Below, piece by piece: positions 46,481 through 60,442 of a stretch of DNA of 64,000 bases (position 1 is the stretch's first letter; each line of letters begins with the position of its first letter). Made by a program: the position numbers and the translations under genes. Under the pieces are notes generated by a model. It did no database searches. It was not told where the DNA came from and worked only from the letters and a program-made list of their open reading frames with translations. This stretch comes from Bagarius yarrelli. Taxonomy: Eukaryota; Chordata; Actinopteri; Siluriformes; Sisoridae. The stretch spans positions 2,856,761 to 2,920,760 of the forward strand of contig VCAZ01000048.1 in assembly GCA_005784505.1 (NCBI GenBank), read 5' to 3'.

Positions 46481-48978
46481 AATTTCTGTATCCAAATTTA
46501 CATAAAAAAAACTGTTTTATTTTGTGTGTATTATAGTTTACACTATACGCAATACTTCTAAAAAAAGTAAAACAAATGGCTAAAATGCAAGCAATACAAA
46601 TTCAGGGTGTCCTTTTTTCAGTTATTTTTGCTTCTGAGACAATGACCTTATGTGTTAGCGACAACTACAGGAGCAGAGGAAGAAGTTTTTTAATTGAATA
46701 TTAATATTAACGTTAATCAGTTTAAAACATAATTCGACTAATTATTAATACTAGAGGTTAGAATATCAATACACTATCATGACTAAAATTATCAGTTAGT
46801 TAACTGTCTTAATATTTTTCCACAGCCCTTTTTTATCAGTCCAATTTTATTATTGTACAATTGTTATACTTGATGTTCAGCTGAATTTCAATATCAACAC
46901 TTTATGGCTTAATGTGTAAACCAAACGAATAGACAGAAATAGCTCAGGAATGTTTCTCCTCTACTTCTCTTTGTAAACGTAGACTGTATTCATGCAATAT
47001 TGAGATTTGATTTATTCTTTTTCTTTTATTCATTTTCTTTTTATATTTGCCAAACAATTTAATTTACCAACCTGCTCAAAACTTAAACCAAGCATTATCC
47101 AAGCGTGTAATATTTTAGGACATGTGTCTAGCTTGGAACTTGTGTTCAGAATAACCAATGCAATATAATAACCAGATCAAGCTGCTAGAGACAGCAAAAC
47201 AGCCATGACAAGTAAAAAACAATGTAGATCTCAATCTTTGTCTTCTCTGCTCTTTTTTTGGTTTTCTCTTTTTAGTAGTCTCCCTGGGACTTTCCCCTTG
47301 AATGTGATGAGCCGAGGCTCTGCTACATACCGACAGACTATTCGCTTTTAACATTTTGTTCTGCTCTTAACTTCATCATTGTCGGCTGAAAAAAAGAGTC
47401 GGTATAACGACAAGCCAAAATTGTAAAGCATAAATAAATAAATAACCACACTGCTAGTCTACCCCAGAACTGTACGGTGTACTACAGTGTGGAAAAAATG
47501 TATTCAAATAAATCCAGAGGTTAAAGTGTAAGTGGGGCCTATTAATCAAACTTGCTGTACATCCAGACATGTGTCAAGAAATATTTATGCAACAAGTTAA
47601 AGTCAACAGTGTAAAAATAACTGTTACATCATTTATTTGCCTTAGGTGAAGTTGTATGTATAATTTCTAGACCATTGTTTATGGACAGGTCACATTTCTC
47701 TATTTACATGAATAACTAACAAGGTAGAATCTTTTTTAAAAATATATCATAAGACATCTCATGCTGCTTATGCTACAGTATGTCAAGATACAGCTAAACA
47801 TAAAACCAGGCATAAACTGCTCTTTAGCAGTCGCCAGAATAATTCAGCGTCGCCCTTATGAACAGGGAAGATTGTAAGGGTAATTCTCCTCACAGAGAAC
47901 ACAACCAAATACGCTCTGTAACATTCAGCCCTGGTTGGCTTTAGTATTGTTTCGGTTTAAATTGACACTCTATTACTATAAAATGTGCTGCAGACTTAAT
48001 GTGTGTGTGACTTACTTAAAGGTAGCATGAAGTCATTTTAGGCCCTGACAGATGTTTGTGAGTAGAAACACATGCCAACAGGTTACAAAAAAAAAATTAA
48101 TATGGGGAATCAATAATCATACGCATTGCATGCCTTTCTATGCAAACAGATTTAGCAGAAATGTATCATTTAAAAATACTGATTGCATACACAAATAAAT
48201 ATAACTAAAGGACAATTAAAGACTTAGTAAACGCACTATTTATTTAAGGTTTCTCAAAATACGTCTCGGGATCTCAGGGGAAAAAATGCTTGAAATTATG
48301 ACGTCCTGAGAAAGTGATCTGTGAATGCTTGAGCGTTTGTGTGTGTACATGTGTTTATACTGAGCTAGAGAGAGACAGATGTGTGTGTGTTTGCGTGTGG
48401 GTGTGCGCACGCACAGTTATATTGAGCTACAAAGACAGATGTGTGTGTGTTAAGCTACAAAGATTGAAACTGTCACAGAAAAATGAAAAAGAGGATGTAT
48501 CAATTTTAACTATTTTTAGCCTCCTGGTTGTCACAATTTACTGGACAAAAGGAAACACAGGCATATCTTTTCACCAAAATCACTTTATGCGGAACCATCC
48601 GATGTAAAAGAGACGAGTTTGAAATGATTTATGCTCCATTAAAATAAGGACATAAGCTTCTTACTAATAGCTATAAATAGCTTGTGCTAATGATCACTAA
48701 GGCATTTGGTATATGAGGTTTTGTTATTGTTTACTGTAATACGGCATATTTGTAGACACTGCATGCAACATGTGTCAAAGGCTGTTCTGGTTGATGCAGT
48801 TTCTCATGTACTGAAGCTTACAAAAAACACATACATCTATCTAAAAGAAATATTTATTCATATAGGGATAATAAAGCACAGGTTAGTTTGACAAACTTGG
48901 TTTATGTTGTGTCTCAAGGTCATCAGGGCACAGTTATATTTGGCATGTAGATTTTATATTGTGCACATATTCTTTTTC

Positions 48979-49075
48979 TCCTTTTGGCTGTTTTCTTTTA
49001 GGGGTCGCCACAGCGAATCATCTGCCTCCACCTAACCCTATTCTCTACATCCTCTTTATTCACACCCACTAAATT
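48979..49075 (+). repeat. SINE-like element (GGGGTCGCCACAGCG)
   Basis: TCCTTTTGGCTGTTTTCTTT, AGGGGTCGCCACAGCGAATC and ATCTGCCTCCACCTAACCCT are the wording of a widespread fish interspersed repeat. A fragment of it is at 30832. Confidence 0.6.
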
Positions 49076-49960
49076 CATGTACTCGTCTATTGTGCATATA
49101 TATGCATATATATTGTGCATATACAAACACACACACACACACACGCACACACACACACACATATATACATATATATATACAACAGATAGATTGATAAATA
49201 TATATGCATAGATAGAAAGATAGATTAATAGATATAGATTGAGAAAAACAAACGCATGACATTTAAACTGAAGTTTTTGAAGACTTTAGTGCTATTGTGG
49301 GTTGTTAGTTGTTTTTAAGTGAACAGAAAGTACTTGTGGTGATGGCAATATATTATGTAGCACATCCTAAAAATGTCACAATGTGTCTTTCTTCACCTCA
49401 ACTTTATAGCCGTAATCATGCGCCCATCATGCATGTGCTTTACACCCACACAAAAACAGAGGTGATAAGCTGATTTACAACCTCTTAGTTTTTATTTCAG
49501 TAATAATAAATTACATAAATAAGTTCACATACAAGCGCAAAATACCTATGCATGTGTATGTATTGTCTTTCAAAAACATGTATTTAAAAAACATTTTTTT
49601 TACTTGTAGGAAAAATAACAAAAGGTTCAGGTATCTGTTTAATCTTTTTTTTTCTGACACCGCCACAGTTGTGCACACGAACTCTCATTTCCTCTACAGG
49701 ACGCCCACTCCTACTCCAGAATTTCCTCTGATGTCATCATCATTATTACTTCACTTTTTATCTGCACAAAAAACTTTAAAGTAAATTCATCTAATCACCA
49801 TCGCAGGGATCTAGTGATAAAATTGACAGAGGAATTTTGTAATTATATCTATATCTATATCTATCTTACTCAAAAAAAAATCTACAAAACTCCTATTTTA
49901 ACACAATTTTAACCGTTACAATTTAATGGTATTTGTTTTACATGATAAATATTTTGGTAC

Positions 49961-50720
49961 AGTGCCCTAAAAAAGTATTTATACTCCATACAAACTTAAT
50001 TGTATTTTATTTACATTTTATGAAATAGACACAAAAACACAAAATTTTAGGCAAATAAAAATTGTGTGGTGTGCACTTGTATTCAGCCCCCTCTGCGTCA
50101 ATACTTTGTAATGCCACCTTTCACTCAATTACAGCTGCAAGTCTTTTAGGGTATGTCTATAATAGCTTTGCATATCTAGAGACATATTTTCACATTTACT
50201 TTGCAAAATATCTTTCTACCGCAATTTTTAGGTCTTGCCACAGATGCTGAATGGGATTTAGGTCTGGAGTTTGACTCTGCCATTCTAACACATAAATATT
50301 ATTTGATAAATATTGTTTGATACAAATCATTTTATAGTAGCTCTGGCTGTATGTTTAGGGTAATTGTCTTGCTGAAAGGTTAATCTCCTTTCCAGTCTCA
50401 AGTTTTTTGCAGCCTCCAATAGGTTTTCTTTCAGAATTGCCCTGTATTTAGCTCTATCCATTTTCCCATCAACCCTGACCAGCTTCCCTGTCCCTGCTGA
50501 AGAAAAGCATCCCCACAACATGATGCTTCCACCACCATGTTTCACAGTGCGGATGGTGTGCTTAGGGTGATGAGCAGTGTTACTTTTCCGCCACACAAAG
50601 CGCTTTGCATTAAATTTAACTTTGGTCTCATCTGACCAGAGCATCTTTTTCCACATGCTTGCTGTGAACCCTACATAGCTTGTGGCAAACATCCAAGCTT
50701 TGACAGTACATGTCCATAAT
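49961..50720 (-). mobile_element. Tc1-like transposon relic A
   Basis: The minus-strand frame 50327-50692 encodes the middle of a Tc1 transposase: MWKKMLWSDETKVKFNAKR (first Asp), HGGGSIMLWGCFSSAGTG and FQQDNYPKHTA (second Asp). Below 50327, in a shifted frame, WQSQTPDLNPIQ stands where the family has its DLNPIE box, so the third acidic residue is Gln. CAGTGCCCTAAAAAAGTATT at 49961 is the 3' terminal repeat. The 5' part and its repeat are missing. Confidence 0.85.
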
Positions 50721-50734
50721 CCCTGCTGCGGTTA

Positions 50735-51060
50735 AATTGTTCTATCCCCTTAGCAGCAAAACACCCCCCAAATTATAGTGTTTCCACCTCCATAGTTGAC
50801 GGTGGGGATGGTGTTTTGCGGTTATAGGCAGCATTTGTCCTCCTAGCTGGTAAAATGAATCAGGCTTAACTGAATAGTGAGAGAGTAAAAAACTTGTCAT
50901 AAACCCTAGGGGAATAAATAAGAGAACAGTGGGGAAACCAAAGGGTGGAATAACTGCAGCCACATTAGTCAGTTTTTGGGGCAGACTTTTAAGACAAGAA
51001 TTTTTCAGTCTGTCTAGGGAGTATATAAAATCTAATTGAATTAGTGACAACTAGTAATTA
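50735..51060 (-). mobile_element. Tc1-like transposon relic B, abutting relic A
   Basis: The minus-strand sequence at 50750-50850 encodes a decayed block with GGG and W-G-C-F-A-A-K-G features (NYGGGN-like, then GVFCC in another frame), the same domain as HGGGSIMLWGCF of relic A but a different lineage. Two partial elements therefore lie head to tail. Confidence 0.55.
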
Positions 51061-52189
51061 CACCCACCACTGACAGCTATTAAATAAGGTAAAAATAGTT
51101 TGCTGACAGGTAAGAGAATCAGACGCAGGAACAGCCTTCATATGTCAGGTTCCCCAGAAAAAGTTTCCTGGGTGTGGTAATGATTTGGTATCACAGTTGT
51201 GGTAATGTCTTTAATAAACATAATTTTGGGTTTGAGCTTATATTTTTGGGTGTGATACTGTGGTTTTTTGGCAGTATTTTTTTTTCCAATTCCAGCAGTT
51301 ATAACACAGATTAAGATGTGTCCAAGACCCATAAATAATTATTATATAATTATAATAAATAATTATCATCTGGGTAAAATATTTAGAATTTATAAGTCAA
51401 ATTTTCAGATACTTTTATGCTAGTAATTGATATAAGTAATGTAATCTAAGATGTTATTTAATTCTATTCCACTCTATGAAGAACAATGCATATTGATAAT
51501 ATTGATAATAATAATATTCAGAGTATACGATTTCTGATATCATTGTAATCCTATTATACAGTATGTCTGCATGTTACGCAGTACCTAGTACTTCTGAAAC
51601 TAAAAATACTATAAATATTTCTAACCATTTTTCAACATAATTTACATCATGTACATACATACATTAACATACAATTTGCATCAAGAAGAATATGATGAAC
51701 AAAATTGTAAATAAGATTAACTGAGTTTGTTTTTATTAAGCCTGGTGTTTAGTCTTACACTAGAAATAAACCAAGGGACAAAATGGGTTTGCATGCAAAA
51801 CACCTTTACCCTTAGTTGATCTAAATGACATCAGCAGCTTGCTGTCACCACGGTGATGGGAATCTCTTAGGAAATCATGAGCAGAGTGATCGAGGGCTAG
51901 GACCCATGAAAACATATTTATGGCGGTCGTTACTTTTTTCTCCGTTAAAAATAAACTTTTATCAGTGCACAAATTTGCTTAGGATTTTAGCTTACATTGT
52001 TGTAAAACAGAAATATCTTAGGAGTCAAACTCAAAGTAAGCAACAATTTAACAACTGATTAATTTGGCAGACTGGCATATTTGATATGACCCAAATATAA
52101 ATATACAGTATATTACAATTTTTCTTTTAACTTGATTCTGGCAGTATTATTAGGGAGCTTTTTTTTCCAGTTTCAACCTTGCCCAAATT

Positions 52190-52480
52190 AAATAATTTCA
52201 ATTCAATTCATTTTATTTTATTTGTATAGTGCTTTAACTAACAATTAACATTTTCACAAAGCAGCTTTATAGAAATACACAAATTCTAAATTTACTTCCA
52301 GTTAGCAAGGCCTGTGGGAAACTCCCTAGGATGATTTTAGGGAAAATCTTAAGAGGAGCCAGAAACAAGTGGGAACTGTTTTTTTTGGTGACATCAGAGT
52401 GTGTGAAAGATCCATAAGAGTGTATAATTATAAAAATGTTCTGTCTAAGGACCCACAGTATTATATATATTCTCAAGCAG
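52190..52480 (-). repeat. teleost interspersed repeat, inverted relative of 14600-15085
   Basis: TTATTTGTATAGTGCTTTAA, CACAAAGCAGCTTTATAGAA, GGGAAACTCCCTAGGATGAT and AAGAGGAGCCAGAAAC are reverse-complement counterparts of the GCGCTACATAAATA, AAAGCTACTTTAAGAC and GTTCCTCATAAGG parts of the earlier copy. Confidence 0.6.
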
Positions 52481-53139
52481 AATTTCAATTAATTACAATT
52501 AGTCTGAAGCATGAAGCCAGCAGTTACCAGTGTGTCTGTAATTAAAACATATGGGTAGCCCTGCATTAACAATCATGGGGCTAACAAGGATCCCTAAAAG
52601 GATATGATTACAGTTTTACATTTAAAATAAAATCTCAGTTAACAGATTGTGGTGTATAAACTGTGAGCAAGTGTTACAAGTGCAATAAATTATTCTTCTG
52701 TTTACTTTATCTGTATTCGGTGAAAGAACAGCACATTTGGGAAAGAAACCCCTGGAGTGCTGGCATCCTCTCTTCCCTTTGGATATCTGTGTCTCAGCAG
52801 TTTTTAATTAAAATGCTCCATTTTTGCCACCTATTCTGGCTGGCAGTGAGTACAGGAAAATATATTACTGCTCTCATCCCAAGGCATCTTGTGAAGGCAG
52901 GTTTTTTATTGCAGTGCATCATGGTCAACAAACCGCATTTACGAATAACGTATTGACTTTAGTTTATCAATGTGTATTTGAAGGGGTTTAAGATTTTTTT
53001 TTCTTTTCTTTTTTTAATGATTTAACTTAATACAAAGATAAATATTTTATGAATCAAACGTTATAATATTTATTGGGTTTATACTATAAATGATTTAACT
53101 CATTTAAAATGAACTGATTTAAAGTGGAAAAGTCTTCTA

Positions 53140-53410
53140 TGGTCAGTCGAAATTTGAAATTCTTGTTGGAAATCACGGATGCCGTGCCATCCAGGCTGAA
53201 ATGAAGGGAGACCTTGCAGGATGTTATCAGCGTTCAGTTCAAAAGCCAGCATTTCTGATGTTATCAGGGTGCATAAATGCATATGGTATGGGCAGCCTAC
53301 ATGTTTTGGAATGCACTATGAATGCTGAAAGTTATATAAGGGTTTTAGAGCCACATATGCTCCCTTCCGGGCGACAGCTATTTCAAGGAAGACCTCCAGA
53401 GACCTCTAAC
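53140..53410 (+). mobile_element. Tc1-like transposase relic C
   Basis: The plus-strand frame contains VQKPAFLMLSGCINAYGMGS, LHVLECTMNAESYIRVLEPH and MLPSGRQLFQGRP, the segment after the first catalytic Asp in a Tc1 lineage different from relic A. The region carrying the second and third acidic residues is not recognisable. Confidence 0.65.
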
Positions 53411-54279
53411 CTCGATGCCCAGAGATGTTTAAACTGTTTTGAAAAAAAAAGAGCCCCGTGCCATGAGTCATTTAAACCACCAGGAATTTTACCGGATGAA
53501 GAAGATCCTGAAGCAGTACAGCCCACAATGCCCCAGCACAAGCACCAAACTGCATCCACTGTGCACCCATGTTGATTAGCTCAGCCTTTTTTGGGGTCTC
53601 AGTTTCAAGACACTCACTTATGTCTGCATTACATGCCTGTATCAGCACGTTTTTGGATCCCACTGGCTCATGATCTAAGTCCACCTCTCTAAACTATGGA
53701 TCAACTTACCAAGCCTGTATCATATTTTCAAATACCAAGTATAAAGCAGTTAAGTTTTGTCCACTTAGCCAAACATAACACAGGTTCCATTTATCAATTT
53801 AACCCCAGAAGAGGAACAGAAATTAGATACAGTATTTACTCAGACAAAAAGCTAAATAGTAAATAATAATAGTAAACTATCAGCTTTGTTTTTCTACAGA
53901 AGCTCTATAACTTATAGCAGTCACTGAATTTTATAATTATTGTTAATTTTGTCTGATGCAATATATATGGAATGGAAAATTAAGAGAGAAAGCAAACACA
54001 CGTAATGTTTGATAATAATCTCACTCCATCTGTTATGACAACCTTAAGAGAAACACTGTTGGACGGACAGTGTCTGCATGCACAATGCTTAGTATCAAAG
54101 ACACTTTACTGTCAAACACAGTTTGGCAGCAAGTAATGCATGCAAAAGGAACTCCGTTTTATACAACAGTTTAGCCAACTCAATTTTAAAACTGCAGAAA
54201 CAATTGCACGTTTATCACTCATTAGTGTCTCAGATCCACAAGTACTGCTTGACTTGTCCCACTATCCCCTAAGACACAA

Positions 54280-54570
54280 GGTAGGTCTGGCTCAAGACTT
54301 TTCTCTGTTCTGGCACCAAGATGGTGGAATGAACTTCCCATCAATGTCAGAACAGCAGAGTCACTGGCTGTCTTCAAGAGACGATTGAAGACCCACCTCT
54401 TTCTTAAATACCTAGCACTCAACATTTGACAAAAAAATGTTAAAAAGTTATCCATGCTGCGTTTTTTTTAACAGTTTGTCTGGTTGTTACACATTTGTGA
54501 TCTATTATACCAGTATTGAGCTCTGGACAACAGCGTCTTCTAAATGCTGCAAATGTTACAAAACTGTATT
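54280..54570 (+). mobile_element. 3' end of a non-LTR retrotransposon (LINE ORF2 tail)
   Basis: The frame at 54304-54429 encodes SVLAPRWWNELPINVRTAES followed by LAVFKRRLKTHLFLKYLALN, then a stop. This is the C-terminal block of fish L2/CR1-like ORF2 proteins (the P-LWN-LP and LKTHLF motifs). The tail CAGCGTCTTCTAAATGCTGC near 54530 is typical of such 3' ends. It is 5'-truncated. Confidence 0.75.
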
Positions 54571-57490
54571 TGTTTAAAGAATCCAAAAATGCCTGCATTA
54601 CAAAATACAGTCTGAGAATCTATAGCTTGATTTTCTGTGTGTTTGTTTGTGCACTCAAATTTTTTTTTTTTTGCCTTTTTGAGGATGAATTTTGCTCCCT
54701 GGCAGAGTAGTGGGATGCTCCATGTCTCAGTCATTAGAATGCAGACCGCAGCTCACTGCTGTGCACAGAGCAGTGATGAAATAAGAGCTATAAATAGCAG
54801 CCTCCCAGGATCCCCTTCACACACACTGTAAACATTTCAGAGCAAGCCAGACATGCTGCTTCTTCCCAGAATTTCTTCATACACACCGTTTTATCTATCT
54901 AATCTTTTTATTATAAGGAAATAATAGCTGAATCGATACACTATGCAGTAAATTAAAAATAAATATTATCAAGTGGCAATACTGTTGAGAAAAGGCTGTC
55001 GGTCTTAGAGAAAACACAAATCTTTTGAAAATGTATATACAAAAATGTTCTTATTATCTGTGTCTACAAGTACAATTGTTTTGGCCAAATTAGCCAAAAG
55101 GTGCTTTCTTATTTTATTTATTTATTTTTTTTGTAAAAAAACAAAACAAAAATGTTATTATCATAAAAAAACAACCCCAGTCCCCACTTGACTGTTTGAA
55201 TGAGTAGGAAATCCAATCCTGTATGTCTGATTGTCAGATTATTTTGTTCCTCTTGGCATAAGACTGTTTATTTTCTTTACAGATGGATGCTGCGGCAAAA
55301 CCCCTGCGTTCTGCTCGCAGTTCTTAGCAAACAGACCATTTTTACTTTTTTTTAGAGCCTATGGGCTGAAGGCATGTTGGTGGAGTGAGAGAGAAAATAC
55401 AATGTGAAATGATCAGCTAAATACACAATGGGGGTTTTTTGGAGACGCAAAACCATGTACTATCCCTGGATGCTCCTACAGGAAGGTGTGTTCAATCTGG
55501 AATTACAAAATGCTGCCCAAATATTTGTGTAGACACAAATGCAAATATTTAAATATACAAATATTATGTATAGATACAGACGAGGTACACAAACAGTCTA
55601 CACACTTTTTAGTAGCAAGTAAATCTGGGAGAAAATAATTTGGGTTCCACTTTAAGTAGTCAAAATTCAAACCATAACCCAAGGTGGTCGTTTTTGTCTG
55701 AAAAAAAAAACACAACTAAGAAGGGTCAAGTTTAAAGAGCCAGTTTTAGCATTTATTAAATATCTTTTAATAACATAAACACAGACTGATAGCCTTATTA
55801 ATCAACAAGCAGGTCAAACACTACGCAAAAGACATGATGTGTAAAAGGGACATCCGAAAACAGCATGAAAACAGGTAAAAGACCAGAAACTGCAGAAACA
55901 CGGATCTCGGCGCGTGTGTATGTAAAAGAAAAAAAAGAAATGTCAAACCACCTACCTACAGTATGTTCGTGTGTTTTCCTAAAAAACCCCAGCTCATCCA
56001 TGAAGATTTTAATAAAGGTGCTTTTTCATTGGCTCTGTTTTTGGAGTTGTCACGACGATAAGTAAACGTGTCTTCGTAAACAGAACTAATAACCCTACAC
56101 TAACGCAGACCCCTTGTGGAAAAGCCGAACATCCACAATTCATTTCAAATCATTTACTTACAAATCAGTTGATTTGTGTCTTAGATCGCATCTCATCGTG
56201 CTGTGTTTGCTTTCAACATGTTAACCATGCTTGTCTTTAGCGGAGCTACAGGATGATGTCACTGCGTGTCTTTTTTTTTTACACCACATTTCCCTGTCTT
56301 ACACTGGGATCATGGGGTTGATTTCTCGTCAGAAGTAGTCTTTCTCGGTTGTATAGGGTGTCTATGCAGCAAAGATGGGTTGAGACGGGAAGATTGGTTG
56401 CCATGACAATACTCTTTTTTCCCCCTGCTGACGTCACGCAGCTGCTCTTGGTGAATCCCTTTCCTCTGAGGTTATATCGTGATCGAGCGATCGCTATACC
56501 GGGTGATCTGGTGGAATTAATATAGAGCAGCAATCGTGACCCGCCCACAACAGGTATAAGACATACATTACATTTGTTTTAACATAGACTGCTTTGTATG
56601 GGCTGTAAGGACATCCGATTCCATCACCGATTAAACATTTTCCCACTTTATGAAGAGTTTCATCCTCTTTAAATGAATTCAATGCTGCCATCTTATGGCA
56701 AAAAAACCAACACTCTCCTCTAAAGAACAAGTTGAGAACAAGTTTATTTTGCTCTTGTATCCAATACCATCTAAAAGTCCAAGCACTTTGAATGGCTCAT
56801 CCCCTGTGTAAGTGTATATGAGATCGGGATAAGAAAGTGTTTAGGGGTGTGAGTGCACATGTGAGTGCGCTACATGTGTATGTGTGTATTTTTTTTTAAG
56901 ATCACTGGAAGGTCATCTGTTTCAGGCCAAGTTTCATAATTAAGGTCTCAGCATGTAATCCTTAGCCAGGTGTATGATGGGGCATCTGTCAGCACCTAAT
57001 GGGAGTGTAATTAGCACATGGCTACAGGGTGCTACTTCACTTCTTACACATCCTGTCACGACAGATACACACTTCTAACAGCACAATAAGAGCTTAAAGC
57101 TTAAGTGATAATGTTTAGGGCAATCGTATAACAGATATAATGTGGGTATTTGATTAGATACAAATGATCAGATGTAACTTAAAGCCTGTGACTATTATCT
57201 TTTTTCTATATGGCCATGTCCTAAATTCTATACACATTTACTAGGGAAGAGAAGAATAGAAATAATTATACTTTATACATACTATAAAATAGATTAGAAA
57301 AGGTATGTCATGTGATACTTTTTTTTTAACATTTGTGAAAGTAAGACTTTTTACCCTCTTTCTAGTAGTATTTATACTCATGTGTGGCAAAAGGGGATGC
57401 GGCTACGGTTTAGCAAATGCTTCATTTCCTGTCACATAAGTTACTTTTTTTAGGGGTGAATTCTACATTGTCTATTTTTAGTCAACATGT
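54571..57490. other. intergenic stretch
   Basis: No exon recognised. A CpG-richer patch at 56405-56500 has a perfect CRE, TGACGTCA, at 56429-56436 and could be a promoter or enhancer of an unrecognised transcript. The rest is AT-rich. Confidence 0.45.
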
Positions 57491-57494
57491 GATG

Positions 57495-57712
57495 TAAATG
57501 CCTTCATTTTGTCACATGTACTTTTACAGCAAAGTGAAATTTGTTTCTTCGCATATCCCATCTTAGTAAGTTGGGGTCAGAGCACAGGGTCAGCTATGAT
57601 ACAGCGCCCCTGGAGCAGGAAGGGTTAAGGGTCTTGCTGGCTGTGGTGATGGGGCTTGAACCCAGGTCTTTGGATCAACAACTCAGCGCCTTAACTATTT
57701 GAGCCACCAGAT
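57495..57712 (+). repeat. interspersed fish repeat, same family as 7940-8250
   Basis: TTTTGTCACATGTACTTTTA, CATATCCCATCTTAGTAAGT, GATACAGCGCCCCTGGAGCA and CTTAACTATTTGAGCCACC. It is nearly colinear with the copy in the dgkg intron. Confidence 0.75.
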
Positions 57713-60176
57713 AAAAATACAGGCCATTGTCTTGTGTGGCAGTGCCTTTTAGTGCATCACAGTAAAATGTTTTTTAAAGAACAACTAAAAAATTAATAAT
57801 AATGAATAGAATTTTGTCTCGCAAATACACCTACAGGCATCACAGGCATTTAAAAAAAGACCTTTGTTTTTTTAAGTCATAGAGCTCATTTCACCCTCTT
57901 TTCCCTGCTGCCTTACAAGGTAACCGTCCCAGCTGGAATGTTTACATGTGCATTTTTTTCATGGGATTAAAGTAATTCCTCTCAGCTGTGAAACTCCAGT
58001 GAACCAGCAGAACAAAAATAACCCATGGCTTGGGAATGGCGTGCTTGCTGATTAGAGCATTAAGCAAGCAGAACAAATCAACATGGGGCAACTCTTTAAT
58101 GCTCATCATTCCGTTGTTTGGTTTGGCAAAAAGAGCAATGCACAGGAAGAAAAAACAATTATTTATAATCTTTCGTACACATGTAACCACATTCCTAAAA
58201 GCTCGTCGGACAAGTTTAACATTTACAGCAAGTGTGTGAATTTTTCAAAACTGACATGACTAAATGTAAAACATACATATGGGCACAATAGACTAATGTT
58301 TACAACTTTTTATGGATCAATAATGAAAATGACCAATTTTAATGCCACTTTACTTTTTATTTGCCGAATACTAAAAGAATAAAGCATGAAAAATACCCAT
58401 ATGGTGTCAAAACTGTTTCATTTTATTCAATGTAGTTCTTTTTACAATCGACATTTTTATAAAGCAAACATTCAGGTTATCCTAGAAAAAATTTTAAAAA
58501 GCTGATAAAGAATCCCTCTTCTCTCCAGTAAATATATACAGTAAACCATTGTGCATCTACATCTACGTACCCAAGTGTGCTGAAGACACCTTAAGCATGG
58601 TCATTTTTTAATTCAGAAGAGTTTAAGTTTAAAGTTATCCACTGTGTAATGGGTAAGCATAGTTTTTAGTAAATGTTGCAATGATTATAGCAATTCTACA
58701 TGCTTTTCCTTTGTAAGCGCTGCCATTGTATTAGATGTCTCCATTCATTTGCTCTGCTTTTACACCACAGCAGGGGTGTCTCTACAATGACCTTGCAGAA
58801 TCCCATCATCACTGCCAGCTAATTAACACATGGTCCACTGTGCTAACTTATAACCATGCATGTTTAATTGTAAATCCCCTGTGGTATTACATGTGACGTC
58901 ACAGATGCAAAACATTTATAAAGGACTACAGTTTTAAAAAGATGATAAGTTTTAGTAGTTACTTAAGGCAAATCACAACTTTTAATACATTTTGTTTTTT
59001 AAAACTTAAAATATCTGTATAAATACTATTAAAAAACTTTATTTATACTAATAAAACAGATCTCTGGGGAAAGCACAAAGTGTGTAAGTCCATAGAATCA
59101 ATGTAACCTACTACTGAACTACATACACACAGGGCAGGAATTAAAATTTTAATGCTGCAGGTGCAAGGTATAAATGCTGACTATTTAACTGCTATGGCCC
59201 TTCAAATCAAAGCTAGCGTTTTCTTTGCATTTTAAAACAATACATTAGATGCACACAGTGTAATGGTAAGATTTACAAGATTTTATGGTGTATTTAATTA
59301 AGTTTACTGTATTTAATTAATACAACATTTACCAGCAGAATAAGAAGCTTTAAGTCTCACAAAAATAATATACAATACATATTTACGAATAACTGCTTTC
59401 AAAATATCCTATGTAATTGTTTTAAAAATATGTTTAATTTGTGTTAATAGAAACAGAGCATTATTAAACACTATTCAGTATAATAATTGGGGCGATAATG
59501 AGACAAAAAAAGGGATTTTAAAAGGAAAATATTTTAATATTTTTATCATAATATTAACCCATCTTAATCGAATAATTTTAATGAAGCTGAATTATTACCG
59601 TGAGTACAATTACAGAAATATATAATTAAAAAAAAAAAAAAACATTTTTAAAGTTCTTTTAGTTCTTGTCTGAGATTTAATGCATTCTAGAATAAACATT
59701 AATGTTGGGATAAACATAACTTTGTTTAATATATCCTACTATGTTCACAAAATGTCATGGGTTCTTTGTACTGTTTAGGGTTTTAGTATTTTAAAAAGGG
59801 TTTTAGATCAAAGCCCTTTCTAACGAAGCCACACTTTGCTTAAAAGTTTTTACCAAGGAGAATCTTGGACACAAAATGAGACTTCTTGTAGCATACAGAA
59901 AGGATGGTAGTCTTGCCTGACTAAAATTTTGGAGACCTTTTATAGGATTACATATTATTTTTACTGCCAGCACTACTAAAGCTTTGTAATCGTGGTTCAC
60001 ATTTTCTATGTACATTTGCATACAGACTGTGAAGAAAATTGGCAGCTAAGTTGTTCGAAAAATATGGGAGCTCTAAGCACAGATCTTTTGTGGATGTAGG
60101 CTGCCACACAGTACCCTTAGAGCCTTTTACTACTAATAAAACAGATCTCTGTGATAAAAAGACTTTTCTTTGAGAC
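57713..60176. other. intergenic stretch
   Basis: Nothing coding or repetitive was recognised apart from a shared 20-mer, ACTAATAAAACAGATCTCTG, at about 59048 and again at about 60131. Confidence 0.5.
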
Positions 60177-60331
60177 CCTTTCTTTTTATTCTACAGATCA
60201 AAACACTCTTTCCTATACCGGCACAGCACAGACGATAGTGCTATTTGTCAATTAAATCAAAGATTCATATTGCTGGACTGTTTCTGATATGTTATTTATT
60301 TAGCTAGTTTACATAATGGTGTATATAACTT
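60177..60331. repeat. direct repeat copy 1 beside terminal exon of unknown gene
   Basis: CTACAGATCAAAACACTC, GGCACAGCACAGACGATAGT and GATATGTTATTTATTTAG match 61812-62037 in the same order and orientation. Copy 2 carries about 75 extra bases after the first block. Confidence 0.75.
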
Positions 60332-60337
60332 TTAAGA

Positions 60338-60352
60338 TATATATATATATAT

Positions 60353-60410
<58 letters not shown>

Positions 60411-60442
60411 TAATATATATTTAAAATATATATATTATATAT
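60338..60442. repeat. (AT)n microsatellite
   Basis: About 100 bp of nearly pure AT dinucleotide, interrupted a few times, within the probable 3' UTR or downstream flank of the minus-strand gene. Confidence 0.95.

Larger units (their letters stand above)
45601..49950. other. intergenic stretch upstream of dgkg
   Basis: No exon recognised. It contains the SINE at 46303, a SINE-like copy at 48979 and CA/TA microsatellites at 49080-49200. Otherwise AT-rich unique sequence. Confidence 0.5.

Noticed and set aside
53472..53684. 70-codon minus-strand frame overlapping Tc1 relic C
   Set aside because: No domain, no splice context, and it overlaps transposon-derived sequence.
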